From NCBI RefSeq assembly GCF_021026315.1, contig NZ_JAJNCX010000016.1, positions 56,466 through 120,465 of the forward strand: a stretch of DNA of 64,000 nt. The letters run 5' to 3'. Below, one piece after another: positions 9,606 through 19,200 of the stretch (positions are counted from its first letter, which is position 1; each line of letters opens with the position of its first letter). The stretch comes from Rhizobium sp. C4. Lineage in GTDB: Bacteria; Pseudomonadota; Alphaproteobacteria; Rhizobiales; Rhizobiaceae. A program made the position numbers and the translations under genes. Below the pieces are notes generated by a model. That model was not told the origin of the DNA. It searched no databases and worked only from the letters and a program-made list of their open reading frames with translations.

Positions 9606-11399
9606 ATGCCCGCACTTCTTCCACTGAGAGGCCATGATGCGGCTGCCTATAGCCGGATGGCGCTGATGCCGCTGGCCAAGGCCGCGATCGACACGGCCTT
9701 CCAGCCGATCGTCGAGACCGTTTCGGGCAAGATCCATGGCTACGAGTCGCTGATGCGCGGGCATGACAAGCTGGGCTTCGACACGCCGCCCTCGCTTCTC
9801 GATGCCTTCGCAATGTCGGGCGAGCTGACGGAACTGGAGCTGTTCACCACATCGCGCTCCTTTGCCAAGTTCACGTCACTGGCCGAGTTCGAGAAGCGCA
9901 CGCTGTTCCTCAATCTCGACCACCGCATGCTGGCCGCCGGCCAGCGGCTGCTGCCGCTGCTGCTCGCCTATCTGCAGAAGAATGCGATCTCGCCCTCCTC
10001 CGTCTGCATCGAGCTTTCCGAGCGCTCGGACAATTCCAGCATGCCGGACTTTTCCGGACTGATCGGGCAGATGCGGCGCATGGGCTTCAAGCTTGCGATC
10101 GACGATTTCGGCACGGGGCATGCCGAAATGAAGCTGCTGAGCGACTACGATCTCGACTATCTGAAGATCGACCGGCATCTCGTGTCCAAGATCGACACCG
10201 TGGCGCGCAAGCGGCATCTGACCAAGACGGTCGTCGACATGGCGCATGTTCTGGGCGTGCGCGTCATTGCGGAAGGCGTGGAGACGGAGGGCGAATTCCT
10301 GGTCTGCCGCGATCTCGGCGTCGACCTCGTGCAGGGCTGGTTCGTCGCATATCCCTCGCTGGACCCGGCGGAGTTTCGCGATGGCTTCCCGCATCTGCGC
10401 GATCTGGGACAGAACCGGCGCGTGCGGCGTTCGGTCGACGAGGTGCTGGTGCGCCAGCAGGTCGAGGCCGTGCCAACGATCCGCGAGGATGCGGCGATCG
10501 AGACCCTGTTCGAGATCTTCCGCCAGCATTCCGACCTCCCATTCATTCCGGTCATCAACGCCCATGGCGAGCCGCGCGGCATCGTCCAGGAAGCCCGGCT
10601 GAAGAGCTATATCTACCAGCCGTTCGGCCGCGACTTGCTTCAGAACCGCTTCTATGGCGGCACGATCGCCCGCTTCATCGATCCCGCCCCGGTGGTCGAT
10701 ATCGGCGCGGATTCCGGCCGGCTGATGGCGGTGTTCTCGGGGACAGAAGACGCCAAATGCGTGATCCTCACCGAGAACATGCGCTATGCCGGCGTCATCT
10801 CGGCGGCGGCTCTCGTCAAGATCATCAATGCCAAGCTGGTGCGGCAGGCACAGGACCAGAACCCGCTGACCGGGCTTCCGGGCAACCAGGCGATCCATTC
10901 CTATCTGGAAGAGACGATGGCGGACGGCGGGACGACGCGGCATTTCTGCTATTGCGACTTCGACAATTTCAAGCCGTTCAACGATCACTACGGCTTCCAG
11001 CGCGGCGACGAGGCGATCTCGCTGTTTGCCCGGCTGATGAAGCGCTATTTCTTCTCGCCCTCCATCTTCCTCGGCCATGTCGGCGGCGACGATTTCTTTG
11101 CCGGCATGACCGGCTGGTCGAACGACGAGCTGGAGATGATATTCGAGCGGCTGCTCGAGGATTTCGAGAACGATGCGCTGAGGCTCTATGCGCAGGAGGA
11201 TCGCGAGCGCGGCCATATCGAGGGCGTCGACCGCGCCGGCATCCGCCGCGCCTTCGATTTTCTCAGCTGCTCGGTCGCCATCATCGAAGTGCCGGCCGGC
11301 CGCGTCTTCGGCGATCCGGCCGTTCTGTCGGCCCATATCGCGGGCTTGAAGAAGCGGGTGAAATCCAACCGCGACGGGCTGCTGTTCGAAACCATTTAG
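9606..11399 (+). CDS. EAL - CBS - GGDEF c-di-GMP signalling protein
   Basis: This 597-residue protein has an N-terminal EAL domain (about 20-265; ESL replaces EAL, with ELSER, DDFGTGH and EGVET present). A CBS-like middle follows (about 290-400), then a C-terminal GGDEF domain (about 415-595) whose signature reads GGDDF. The domain order is the reverse of the common GGDEF-EAL order. There is no transmembrane segment, so it is cytosolic. The EAL half may be a phosphodiesterase or a c-di-GMP sensor; the altered ESL and GGDDF make activity of either half uncertain. It is a single gene with a strong hairpin after it. Confidence 0.9.
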   Translation: MPALLPLRGHDAAAYSRMALMPLAKAAIDTAFQPIVETVSGKIHGYESLMRGHDKLGFDTPPSLLDAFAMSGELTELELFTTSRSFAKFTSLAEFEKRTLFLNLDHRMLAAGQRLLPLLLAYLQKNAISPSSVCIELSERSDNSSMPDFSGLIGQMRRMGFKLAIDDFGTGHAEMKLLSDYDLDYLKIDRHLVSKIDTVARKRHLTKTVVDMAHVLGVRVIAEGVETEGEFLVCRDLGVDLVQGWFVAYPSLDPAEFRDGFPHLRDLGQNRRVRRSVDEVLVRQQVEAVPTIREDAAIETLFEIFRQHSDLPFIPVINAHGEPRGIVQEARLKSYIYQPFGRDLLQNRFYGGTIARFIDPAPVVDIGADSGRLMAVFSGTEDAKCVILTENMRYAGVISAAALVKIINAKLVRQAQDQNPLTGLPGNQAIHSYLEETMADGGTTRHFCYCDFDNFKPFNDHYGFQRGDEAISLFARLMKRYFFSPSIFLGHVGGDDFFAGMTGWSNDELEMIFERLLEDFENDALRLYAQEDRERGHIEGVDRAGIRRAFDFLSCSVAIIEVPAGRVFGDPAVLSAHIAGLKKRVKSNRDGLLFETI

Positions 11400-11413
11400 G
11401 CGCGGGTCAAAAG

Positions 11414-11442
11414 GCGGAGCGTTTCAACCGGAAACGCTCCGC
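11414..11442. terminator. Bidirectional terminator
   Basis: The perfect 12-base arms GCGGAGCGTTTC and GAAACGCTCCGC surround a 5-base loop between convergent genes. On the minus strand the stem is followed by CTTTTG, so it fits best as terminator of the lipoprotein gene. Confidence 0.75.
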
Positions 11443-11484
11443 ATTTGACGGACCGGTTTCGCCGGGCGCGTCGGCAGGCCGGTG

Positions 11485-11721
11485 TCACCAATAGTGGTGA
11501 TGATGCCTGTGATACCCGCCATAATATCGCGGCGCGTAATAGCCGCTGTCGCGATAATAGTATGGTCTCGGCCGATAATAGGGCCGGTCGCGATAGTATC
11601 CACGGTCGGAATAGTAATATCCGCTGTGGCGGACCACGACGGTTTCACTGGGATATTCGACGCAACCCGAGAGTGTTCCCGCTCCCACGGCAATCATTGC
11701 CATGATCATCAGACGCTTCAT
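11485..11721 (-). CDS. Small Tyr/His-rich lipoprotein
   Basis: This 78-residue protein has a lipoprotein signal peptide (MKRLMIMAMIAVGAG, lipobox LSGC). After processing, only a low-complexity tail remains, built of repeated GYY/PYY units with Arg and Asp and ending in a HRHHHHYW cluster. Such tails may bind metal or pack at the outer membrane, but no function is known. The ATG at 11721 is chosen because it opens the signal peptide. It is convergent with the EAL-GGDEF gene. Confidence 0.75.
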   Translation of the reverse strand: MKRLMIMAMIAVGAGTLSGCVEYPSETVVVRHSGYYYSDRGYYRDRPYYRPRPYYYRDSGYYAPRYYGGYHRHHHHYW

Positions 11722-11944
11722 GTGACTTCCCCCAAAAATGCTGACCCCATTATGCGTGAGCGCAATTTGCGGCAAAAATTGGCTGGCACATGAGCGCCGT
11801 CTTTCTCGCCTCAAAACAGGCAGGCGATGGATTGGACAAATCCGCGAACACATCTTGAAGTGAGGGCCGAATGAGATCATTCCGGTTGCCTTCGCCCGCC
11901 GTCTGAAACAGGATCAGGGCAAACAAGCATAATGGAGAACACCC

Positions 11945-12952
11945 ATGACCGCGCCGACAACACCCCTGCCCCTCACCATGCGCCATGTCGACCTGCCCGC
12001 CCCCGGCGGACCGGAGGCGATGGTGATTGTCGAGGGACCTCTGCCGCAGCCGAAGGCGGGCGAGGTTCTGGTGAAGGTGGCCGCCGCCGGCGTCAACCGG
12101 CCGGATGTGGCGCAGCGGCAGGGCACCTATCCGCCGCCGCCAGGTGCCAGCCCGATCCTCGGGCTGGAAGTGGCCGGCGAGATCGTGGCGCTGGGCGACG
12201 GCGTGACGGGACTTGCCATCGGCGACAAGGTGGCGGGGCTCGCCAATGGCGGCGGCTATGCCGAATATTGCGTCATTCCGGCGGGCCAGGCGCTCCCCTG
12301 GCCGAAGGGCTATGACGCGGTGCGCGCGGCAGCGGTGCCGGAAACCTTCTTCACCGTCTGGGCCAATGTCTTCGACATGGCGGGCCTGAAGGCGGGCGAG
12401 AAATTCCTCGTCCATGGCGGCACGAGCGGCATCGGCACGACGGCGATCCAGCTCGCCAAGGCCTTTGGCGCGGAGGTCTACACGACCGCCGGCTCCGGCG
12501 AGAAGTGCCTTGCCTGCGTGCAGCTCGGGGCAAAGCGCGCGATCAACTACAAGACGGAAGACTTCCTTGCCGTCATCAAGGCGGAGGCCGGCTCGGTCGA
12601 TGTCATTCTCGACATGATCGGCGGGGCCTATTTCGACAAGAATATCGGTGCGCTCGGCAAGGACGGGCGGCTTTCGATCATCGCGCTTCTCGGTGGCGCG
12701 GTGGCCGAAAAGGCCAATCTCGGCGCCATCATGATGAAGCGGCTGCGCGTGATGGGCTCGACGCTGCGTCCGCGCACGGGCGACGAAAAGCGGGCGATCC
12801 GGGATTCGCTGCTGGAAAAGGTCTGGCCGAAGCTCGATGCCGGCGAGGTTGCGCCGGTCATCCATGCGGTTCTGCCGCTGGAACAGGTGGCGGAGGCGCA
12901 CCGGATGATGGAAGAGAGCGGGCATATCGGCAAGATCGTGCTGACGCTCTGA
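11945..12952 (+). CDS. NAD(P)H quinone oxidoreductase, PIG3-type zinc-free alcohol dehydrogenase family
   Basis: This 335-residue medium-chain reductase belongs to the quinone oxidoreductase branch related to human TP53I3/PIG3. It has a GroES-like N-terminal domain with [20 protein letters not shown] and a nucleotide-binding domain with [16 protein letters not shown] (about residues 155-170). No zinc ligands of alcohol dehydrogenases are present. GGAG lies shortly before the ATG. It probably reduces quinones or enones with NADPH. It stands alone, convergent with the following diguanylate cyclase. Confidence 0.9.
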   Translation: MTAPTTPLPLTMRHVDLPAPGGPEAMVIVEGPLPQPKAGEVLVKVAAAGVNRPDVAQRQGTYPPPPGASPILGLEVAGEIVALGDGVTGLAIGDKVAGLANGGGYAEYCVIPAGQALPWPKGYDAVRAAAVPETFFTVWANVFDMAGLKAGEKFLVHGGTSGIGTTAIQLAKAFGAEVYTTAGSGEKCLACVQLGAKRAINYKTEDFLAVIKAEAGSVDVILDMIGGAYFDKNIGALGKDGRLSIIALLGGAVAEKANLGAIMMKRLRVMGSTLRPRTGDEKRAIRDSLLEKVWPKLDAGEVAPVIHAVLPLEQVAEAHRMMEESGHIGKIVLTL

Positions 12953-12967
12953 CGGTCGCGAGGGCCG

Positions 12968-13948
12968 TTACGGAGACGGCAGCTCGGCGACCTGCGAACA
13001 GTTGCGCCCGGCGCGCTTGGCGGCATAGAGCGCCATGTCGGCGCGGCGAAGCAGGGTCTTCACGTCGTCGCGCGCCGTCATCCGGGCGACACCGGACGAA
13101 AAGGTGTAGCTATGGCCGAGCACCTGCATGGCAGATGCCTCGATCGTCTGGCGCGCCCTCTCCATGGCGGCCAGGGCCTCGCGCTCGCCGGCGCCGGGCA
13201 TGATCAGCAGGAATTCCTCGCCGCCATAGCGTGCGAACGTGTCGCCACGGCGGACCAATTGCGTGACTTCCGCAGCGAAATGGGTGAGCACGTCGTCGCC
13301 GGCCGAGTGGCCCAGCGTGTCGTTGATCGACTTGAAATGATCGAGGTCGATGAGAACGACCGCGAGATTGGTGCCCCTGCGCGCCGCGACGCCGATCTGA
13401 TGGTCGAGTTCGGAAACGCCATAACGCCGGTTGTGGAGGCCGGTGAGGAGATCGGTATCGGCATCGCGCAGCGCCGAATCTCGCGCCACCAGCAGCGTGT
13501 GCTCCTTGGATTTCAGCGAGGTAATGTCGGTGTAGAAATCCCAGATCCAGCCGCCCTCAAGGCAGCTTTCGGTGACCATGTACCAGGACCCGTCAAGGAA
13601 ATCGACTTCGAAGGACCGCACCTCGCGCACGCGGCGGCGGGAGGACGCCATGGCAAGCCAGGCTTCGGGCTCCATCGACAGCACCGGCCCCCGCCCCGTC
13701 CGGTAGGCGTGGCGGACGACATCGCCGAATGTGCGCGCGTCGGCCGTCACATTCATCAGCGCCCGGTAGGCGTCGTTGGCAAAGGCAATCGTGTCGTCGG
13801 GAGCAAACAGCGCAACGGGAATGGCGCAGGCATCGAAGCCCAGCGTCATCAGGCGCGCGAGCTCAACCGACTGGACCGATTGCAGGCCCATCAGGCCACC
13901 GGCCAGCGCCTCAACCGCCGATCTTTCCGTTGACTGCCGCTGCGTCAT
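12968..13948 (-). CDS. PAS-GGDEF diguanylate cyclase
   Basis: This 326-residue protein has a PAS-like sensor at about residues 35-150 and a GGDEF domain at about 160-320. The GGEEF active-site motif lies near residue 243 and the metal-binding LIDLDHFKSIND segment upstream of it, so it should make c-di-GMP. No membrane segments are seen. The ATG at 13948 has GGCGG upstream at suitable spacing; a GTG three codons earlier is possible but too close to that site. Signal unknown. Confidence 0.92.
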   Translation of the reverse strand: MTQRQSTERSAVEALAGGLMGLQSVQSVELARLMTLGFDACAIPVALFAPDDTIAFANDAYRALMNVTADARTFGDVVRHAYRTGRGPVLSMEPEAWLAMASSRRRVREVRSFEVDFLDGSWYMVTESCLEGGWIWDFYTDITSLKSKEHTLLVARDSALRDADTDLLTGLHNRRYGVSELDHQIGVAARRGTNLAVVLIDLDHFKSINDTLGHSAGDDVLTHFAAEVTQLVRRGDTFARYGGEEFLLIMPGAGEREALAAMERARQTIEASAMQVLGHSYTFSSGVARMTARDDVKTLLRRADMALYAAKRAGRNCSQVAELPSP

Positions 13949-14075
13949 GAAATTCACCCGCCCTGTGTGACGCCGGATATTGCCCCTGCAGGGTTAACTT
14001 AGAATTAATGAATATTCGGGCCATTGGTTATACACAGGATAAGAGCGGTAAAGTTCCCGTAAATGCCGAATGCAT

Positions 14076-15287
14076 TCAGGCCCGGGCCTCCATTGGCACC
14101 AGCCGCTCCACCGCAAGCAGCAGGACAGATGCGGCAAGCGTGACGCAGGCGCCGACAACGGCCGTGCCCTGATAGCTGGTGAAATGCGTCGAGACCGCAA
14201 AAATGCCTGCCGCTGCGCCCGTGCCGAGGAAGGTCTGGATCGGATAGAGCGAGGTACCAAGCCCGGGCCGGCCCGGAAACATGTCCTGGAAATAGGAGAT
14301 CGGGACCGAGAGGATGGCGGCAGCCCCTGCGCCCGCGACCGGGATCAGGGCATGAACCTGCCAGACGCTCCCTGCTCTCGCCACGCCCAGCAGAAAGACC
14401 GCATAGAGCAGACTGCCGGCGGCCAATGTCTTCACCGGACCCAGCCGCCTCATGCCTGCCGCCCAGCCCAGCATGAAGGGTATTTCCATCAAGGCGATCC
14501 CGCTGGCCATGAAACCGGTGTCGGCGAGCGAGCCGCCGAGTGTCGTCTTGATGACCAGCGGCTGGATGTAGCCGTTGAGCCAGTTGACCGAGGTGAGCAG
14601 CGAGATGGCAACGAGGCGGAGGAGAACCGGGAGATGCCCCAGTTCCCGCAGCGCCGAGAAGAAACTGCCAAGGCCGCCGGTCGCATTCGTGTCGCGTCTT
14701 GTCGACGGCAGGAACAGCTGGATCAGGCCCAGGCACACGACATAGAGCAGCGCCATGACGCCCCAGACATTCATGACGCCGAGGCCGCCGAACTCGAGAA
14801 CGGCGGCGACGCCCACCGGGATGGCGACCCAGGAGGCCGACATGGTCGTGCGCACCACGGAGTTCACCGCGCCGGCATCGCCCGCCGGCATGGCCGCCGT
14901 CTCCTTGCGCGTCCCGGCATAGATAAGCGGGGTCAGATTGGCCAGCGGGATGAGCAGGATGACGACGAAAGCCATCATCCAGGCCGTCTGCACCATCCAC
15001 AACAGGGATGAGCCGAGAAGTCCGACAATCACAAGGATCGACATCAGTCGGCGGCGGTCGCCGGCGAAATCGGACACGATCCCGATCGTCACCCCGAAGA
15101 CGACATTCGTCAGCGTCGCCAGCAGCATCATCAACGCGAACATCTGCTCGCTCATGTGAAGCGTCTCGATCGCCATCAACGAACGATAGGGCTGCGAAGC
15201 GGCGCTGGCGCAGGACGCAACGAACATCAACAGGCCGTAGACGCGCAGCACCGGATGGTGCGCGACGAAGCGAATGGTGGACAACAT
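14076..15287 (-). CDS. MFS sugar-efflux-type transporter (copy A)
   Basis: This 403-residue membrane protein has about 12 hydrophobic segments and resembles the SetA/SetB sugar efflux branch of the major facilitator superfamily. A GIVSDFAGDRRR motif occupies the loop after the second segment. Its neighbour at 15350-16552 is clearly a paralogue. They share MLSTIRFVA at the start, the SYFQD(M/L)FPGRPGLGTSL segment and many other blocks, so the pair arose by tandem duplication. It has a GGGAG-type ribosome site. Substrate is unknown. Confidence 0.88.
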   Translation of the reverse strand: MLSTIRFVAHHPVLRVYGLLMFVASCASAASQPYRSLMAIETLHMSEQMFALMMLLATLTNVVFGVTIGIVSDFAGDRRRLMSILVIVGLLGSSLLWMVQTAWMMAFVVILLIPLANLTPLIYAGTRKETAAMPAGDAGAVNSVVRTTMSASWVAIPVGVAAVLEFGGLGVMNVWGVMALLYVVCLGLIQLFLPSTRRDTNATGGLGSFFSALRELGHLPVLLRLVAISLLTSVNWLNGYIQPLVIKTTLGGSLADTGFMASGIALMEIPFMLGWAAGMRRLGPVKTLAAGSLLYAVFLLGVARAGSVWQVHALIPVAGAGAAAILSVPISYFQDMFPGRPGLGTSLYPIQTFLGTGAAAGIFAVSTHFTSYQGTAVVGACVTLAASVLLLAVERLVPMEARA

Positions 15288-15349
15288 GAGACAACTCCCG
15301 AGTGTCCCGGCTATCTCTTCCGCAGATTCGGTTCAAGAGCCGGGCACGG

Positions 15350-16552
15350 CTATTCGCGCGGCACGAAGCGTTCCACCGCCACCAGCATGACCGCCGCCGC
15401 CAGCATGACGCCGGCACCGATCATGGCCGTGCCCTGATAGGTCGTGACATGGGTGCCGACGGCGAAGATGGCGGCCGAGGCGCCCGTGCCGATGAAGCCT
15501 TCGATGGGCGAAAGCGACGTGCCGAGGCCGGGACGGCCGGGAAACAGGTCCTGGAAATAGGAAAGCGGCACCGAAAGAAGGGCTGCCGCCCCCGCCCCCG
15601 CCAGCGGGATCAGCGCATGGACCTGCCAGACCGCAGTCGCGGAGCCCATCAGGACGAGATAGGCGCCGTAGAGGGCGGCACCCGCCAGAATGGTGTTGAC
15701 CGCGCCGAGCCGGCGCAGACCCGAAGCCCAGGCCAGCATGAAGGGGATTTCCATCAGCGCCACGCCGCTGGCCATGAAGCCGGCATCCGACAGCGATCCG
15801 CCGAGCGTGGTCTTGATGACCAGCGTCTGCAGGTAGCCGTTCAGCCATTCGCCCGCGACGATCAGCGACACGGCGAGCAGCCGCAGGAAGATGCCGGGAT
15901 GGGCAAGCTCCTTCAGCGCGGAGAAATAGACGGCAAGCCCGCCCTGCGTCGCGCCGGCCCTTGCTGTGTCCGGCAGGAAGAGAAGGACGAGCCCAAGGCA
16001 GACGGCAAAGAGCAGCGCCGTGACCAGCCAGACATTCATGACGCCGAAGCCACCCGATTGCAGCACGAAGGCAACGGCGACGGGGATGACCACCCACGCC
16101 GCCGACATCGTCGTGCGGATGATCGAATTGACCGAGGCCGCCTCGTCCGGCTGCATCTCCGCCACCTCCATGCGCGTGCCGGCAAAGACCAGCGGCGCGA
16201 TATTGGCGAAGGGGAGCACGAGGATGAGCGACAGGGCAAACATCCAGGCCGACGGCACAAGCCAGATGACTGCCGCGCCCGCCACACCGAGCACCATGAG
16301 GATCGCCATCAGCCGCTTCCGGTTGCCGGCGAAATCCGAGACGATGCCGATCGTGACGCCGAAGACGAGGCTTGTCAGCGTCGAGACGAACATCGTCAGC
16401 GCAAAGCCCTGCCCGCTCATGTGCAACGTGTCGATGGCGACCAGCGCCATATAGGGATGCATCGCCCCGCCGGCGCAGGCCGAGACGAACAGCAGAAGGG
16501 CATAGACGCGCAGCACCGGATGGCGCGCGACAAAACGGATGGTGGACAGCAT
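15350..16552 (-). CDS. MFS sugar-efflux-type transporter (copy B)
   Basis: This 400-residue paralogue lies 62 bases upstream of copy A on the same strand, probably in one transcript. It has about 12 membrane segments, GIVSDFAGNRKR in the second-to-third segment loop, and SYFQDLFPGRPGLGTSL near the C-terminus. Family knowledge suggests export of sugars or sugar-like compounds. The pair may have diverged in substrate, or may work together; neither is shown by sequence. Confidence 0.88.
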   Translation of the reverse strand: MLSTIRFVARHPVLRVYALLLFVSACAGGAMHPYMALVAIDTLHMSGQGFALTMFVSTLTSLVFGVTIGIVSDFAGNRKRLMAILMVLGVAGAAVIWLVPSAWMFALSLILVLPFANIAPLVFAGTRMEVAEMQPDEAASVNSIIRTTMSAAWVVIPVAVAFVLQSGGFGVMNVWLVTALLFAVCLGLVLLFLPDTARAGATQGGLAVYFSALKELAHPGIFLRLLAVSLIVAGEWLNGYLQTLVIKTTLGGSLSDAGFMASGVALMEIPFMLAWASGLRRLGAVNTILAGAALYGAYLVLMGSATAVWQVHALIPLAGAGAAALLSVPLSYFQDLFPGRPGLGTSLSPIEGFIGTGASAAIFAVGTHVTTYQGTAMIGAGVMLAAAVMLVAVERFVPRE

Positions 16553-16688
16553 GGGAGGTCGCTCCAGAAGCCACCAGCGCTAAATGCTTCGCGGGGTGGG
16601 ATCAAGCCGCGAAACGACACCCTTGCCTTCGCCCCCGGTTTCCTCCCATAAGGCGTGACGAGAAGGAAACACGATCAAGGGGCATGTC

Positions 16689-17693
16689 ATGGCCAATCCG
16701 GTTCTGGTGGAAGTCACGCGCGGTGATGTGGTGGAGAGCCGGCATCGCGGCATGGTCGTCGTGGTCGATGGCGATGGCAAGATCGTCTTTGAGGCCGGGG
16801 ATGTCGATGCGGCGGTGTTTCCGCGCTCTTCCTGCAAGGCCATGCAGGCGCTGCCGCTGATGGAAAGCGGCGCTGCGGAGGCCTATGGCTTCGGGGACAA
16901 GGAGCTGGCGCTCGCCTGTTCGTCGCATTCGGGCGAAGACGGCCATGCGGAGCTGGCCCGCCAGATGATCGCCGCCACCGGGCGCGATGAAGAGGTGCTG
17001 GAATGCGGGTCGCACTGGTCGTTCCAGCAGCCGATCCTGATCGAACAGGCCTCGCATGGTCCCAAGCCCGGCCAGCTTTACAACAATTGCTCCGGCAAGC
17101 ATGCCGGCTTCATCTGCGCCTGCTGCCACACCGGCACCGAGACGCGCGGCTATGTCGGCTATGATCACCCGCTGCAGGCGGAAATTCGCGGCATCATGGA
17201 AAACCTCACGGGCTCGATCCTCGGCCACGACAATTGCGGCGTCGACGGCTGCTCAATCCCGACCTATGCGAGCCCGCTCAAGGGTCTGGCGCATGGTTTT
17301 GCCAAGATGGCGACGGGCACCGGGCTTGAGCCGATCCGCGCGAAATCCGCCAGGCGCCTGATGCAGGCCTGCATGGCCGAGCCCTGGTATGTCGCCGGTA
17401 CGAAACGCGCCTGCACCGCCCTGATGCAGGCCGCCCCCGGCCGCATCTTCGCCAAGACCGGCGCCGAAGGCGTCTTCGTCGCCGCCATCCCCGAACAGGG
17501 CATCGCCATGGCGATGAAATGCGATGACGGCGCGACACGGGCGGCGGAAAGCATGGTCGCCGCAACACTCGCGCGCTTCTTCAAGGACGAGCCGGAGCTG
17601 CATGGCACGCTGATGGCGATGGCCAATAGCGAGATGCGGAACTGGAACGGGATCAAGGTTGGGGATGTGCGGGTGACGGGGGTGTTGGGGTGA
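16689..17693 (+). CDS. L-asparaginase, class 3 (Rhizobium etli AnsA type)
   Basis: This 334-residue enzyme belongs to the PF06089 asparaginases first described in R. etli, which are unrelated to the E. coli enzymes and hydrolyse asparagine to aspartate and ammonia. The Ser-x-x-Lys pair lies at S47/K50 (RSSCK). A second serine is in CSSHSGEDGH. The Cys-x-x-Lys motif is in NNCSGKHAG and a third cysteine in DNCGVDGCS; together these match the catalytic and zinc-binding positions known in the family. AAGGGG precedes the ATG. It is a single gene. Confidence 0.92.
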   Translation: MANPVLVEVTRGDVVESRHRGMVVVVDGDGKIVFEAGDVDAAVFPRSSCKAMQALPLMESGAAEAYGFGDKELALACSSHSGEDGHAELARQMIAATGRDEEVLECGSHWSFQQPILIEQASHGPKPGQLYNNCSGKHAGFICACCHTGTETRGYVGYDHPLQAEIRGIMENLTGSILGHDNCGVDGCSIPTYASPLKGLAHGFAKMATGTGLEPIRAKSARRLMQACMAEPWYVAGTKRACTALMQAAPGRIFAKTGAEGVFVAAIPEQGIAMAMKCDDGATRAAESMVAATLARFFKDEPELHGTLMAMANSEMRNWNGIKVGDVRVTGVLG

Positions 17694-17700
17694 GCCCCCT

Positions 17701-17721
17701 CCTCTCCCTCTGAGGGAGAGG
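17701..17721 (+). terminator. Hairpin after asparaginase gene
   Basis: CCTCTCCC and GGGAGAGG pair around TCTGA eight bases past the stop codon. There is no T tract, so it may be a small repeat rather than an intrinsic terminator. Confidence 0.4.
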
Positions 17722-17829
17722 ACAATCACGGGAACCAACCCTTCAGAACGCGACCCTTCACCACAGTTGCGCCCTCCCCCCTGCCTCTCTAAAACATTCG
17801 CATGAAGACCCAAGCTTCGGGGGACGTGC

Positions 17830-19098
17830 ATGGGAGAGCAGGCATTCAATTTTCCGGTTTCGCCGGAGCGGGCGAGCGCGTTGGGGGAGATCCATTCGCG
17901 GCCTTACGCGCTGGTGACGTCGCCGCGCGTGATCCTTCAGCTCGCCTTCATGTCGGATGGCGGGTCTGGCGTCGATCATGCGGTGATGGCCGGGATCTGT
18001 CGTGAGCGGGGCGCGGCGCTGCCGTCGCGCGAGGCGCGGCATCATGCGATTGCCTGGGGCGCCGGGACGCTGCGCTGGGAGCGGCATACGGAATTTTCCA
18101 CCTGGTTCTGGGATGCGCCGCCGCCGGAAATGTTTGGCGGCGATGTATCTGTACACCCGTTCGGCAGCAGCTTTTCGCCGCCGGGCTCGCTGATTTCGGG
18201 CATCCGGCTGGAAATCCGTCAGGACGACGCGGCGAGCCGGGCGGCGATTGCGCAGTTCGAGCCGCAGAGCCTTTGCCATTCCATCGTCAAGGATGGACAG
18301 GCCGAGATCTTCACCGATTTTCGCCAGAACGGCGACGGGCTGACGCAGTTCCTCGTCATCGACAAGGGCATGACGCAGGCCGGCACAGGCGCGCTCGTCC
18401 AGCGCGTTCTCGATATCGAGACCTACCGGACGCTGGCCATGCTGGGCCTGCCGCTGGCGCAGACGCTGTCGCCGGAAATCCGCCGGATCGAGGACGGGCT
18501 GACCGGGCTGACGCATGACATGCGCACCGAGGCGCGCTCCAAGGCCGACCGGATGCTGGCGGAGGTGACGCGGCTTGCCGCCGAACTGGAGGCCAATGCC
18601 GCGCTCAGCCTCTATCGTTTCGGGGCAAGCCGGGCCTATTACGGCATCGTGCAGGAGCGCATCCGGGCGCTCGGCGAAACCTCCGTGGCCGGCTTCGAGA
18701 TGCTGGGCTCGTTTCTGGAAAAGCGTCTCGCGCCTGCCATGCGCACCTGCCAGTCGATCGAGGAGCGGCAGGCGAACCTGTCGCGGAAGCTGGCGCGTGC
18801 CACAAGCCTCATCCGAAGCTGGATCGATGTGGAGCTGGAAAGGCAGAATTCCGACCTGCTCAACACAATGAACAAGCGCGCCGAAATGCAGCTGCGCCTG
18901 CAACAGACCGTCGAAGGCCTGTCGGTTGCCGCCATCTCCTATTACGTGGTCGGCCTCTTTGGCTATTTCATCAAGGCGCTGCCGCATGACACGCTGCCGA
19001 TCGACCCGGTCATTGCCACCGGGTTGTTTGTGCCGCTGGCGGTCGCGGGCGTGTGGTGGACGGTCAGGCGGATCCAGAAGAGCCATGGGGAGCATTGA
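17830..19098 (+). CDS. DUF3422 family membrane-anchored protein
   Basis: This 422-residue protein of the DUF3422 family is common in alphaproteobacteria and has no known function. The N-terminal half starts with the ERASALGEIHSRPY signature. A long helical region of probable coiled coil spans about 215-350. Two hydrophobic segments near residues 365-410 probably anchor it in the inner membrane with the bulk in the cytoplasm. It is a single gene. Confidence 0.88.
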   Translation: MGEQAFNFPVSPERASALGEIHSRPYALVTSPRVILQLAFMSDGGSGVDHAVMAGICRERGAALPSREARHHAIAWGAGTLRWERHTEFSTWFWDAPPPEMFGGDVSVHPFGSSFSPPGSLISGIRLEIRQDDAASRAAIAQFEPQSLCHSIVKDGQAEIFTDFRQNGDGLTQFLVIDKGMTQAGTGALVQRVLDIETYRTLAMLGLPLAQTLSPEIRRIEDGLTGLTHDMRTEARSKADRMLAEVTRLAAELEANAALSLYRFGASRAYYGIVQERIRALGETSVAGFEMLGSFLEKRLAPAMRTCQSIEERQANLSRKLARATSLIRSWIDVELERQNSDLLNTMNKRAEMQLRLQQTVEGLSVAAISYYVVGLFGYFIKALPHDTLPIDPVIATGLFVPLAVAGVWWTVRRIQKSHGEH

Positions 19099-19200
19099 GG
19101 GCTCTTCATCCGAGCCCGGCAGTTCAGGCACAAGCGGAGCGGAGTTTGACGTTCAATCGCGGTTCGGCTATCTTCTGTATTACAAATGGAGACGAAAGCG

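Noticed and set aside
16689..17693. E. coli-type asparaginase
   Set aside because: The Thr-Gly-Gly-Thr motifs of that family are missing, and the Ser-x-x-Lys and Cys-x-x-Lys motifs fit the R. etli class instead.
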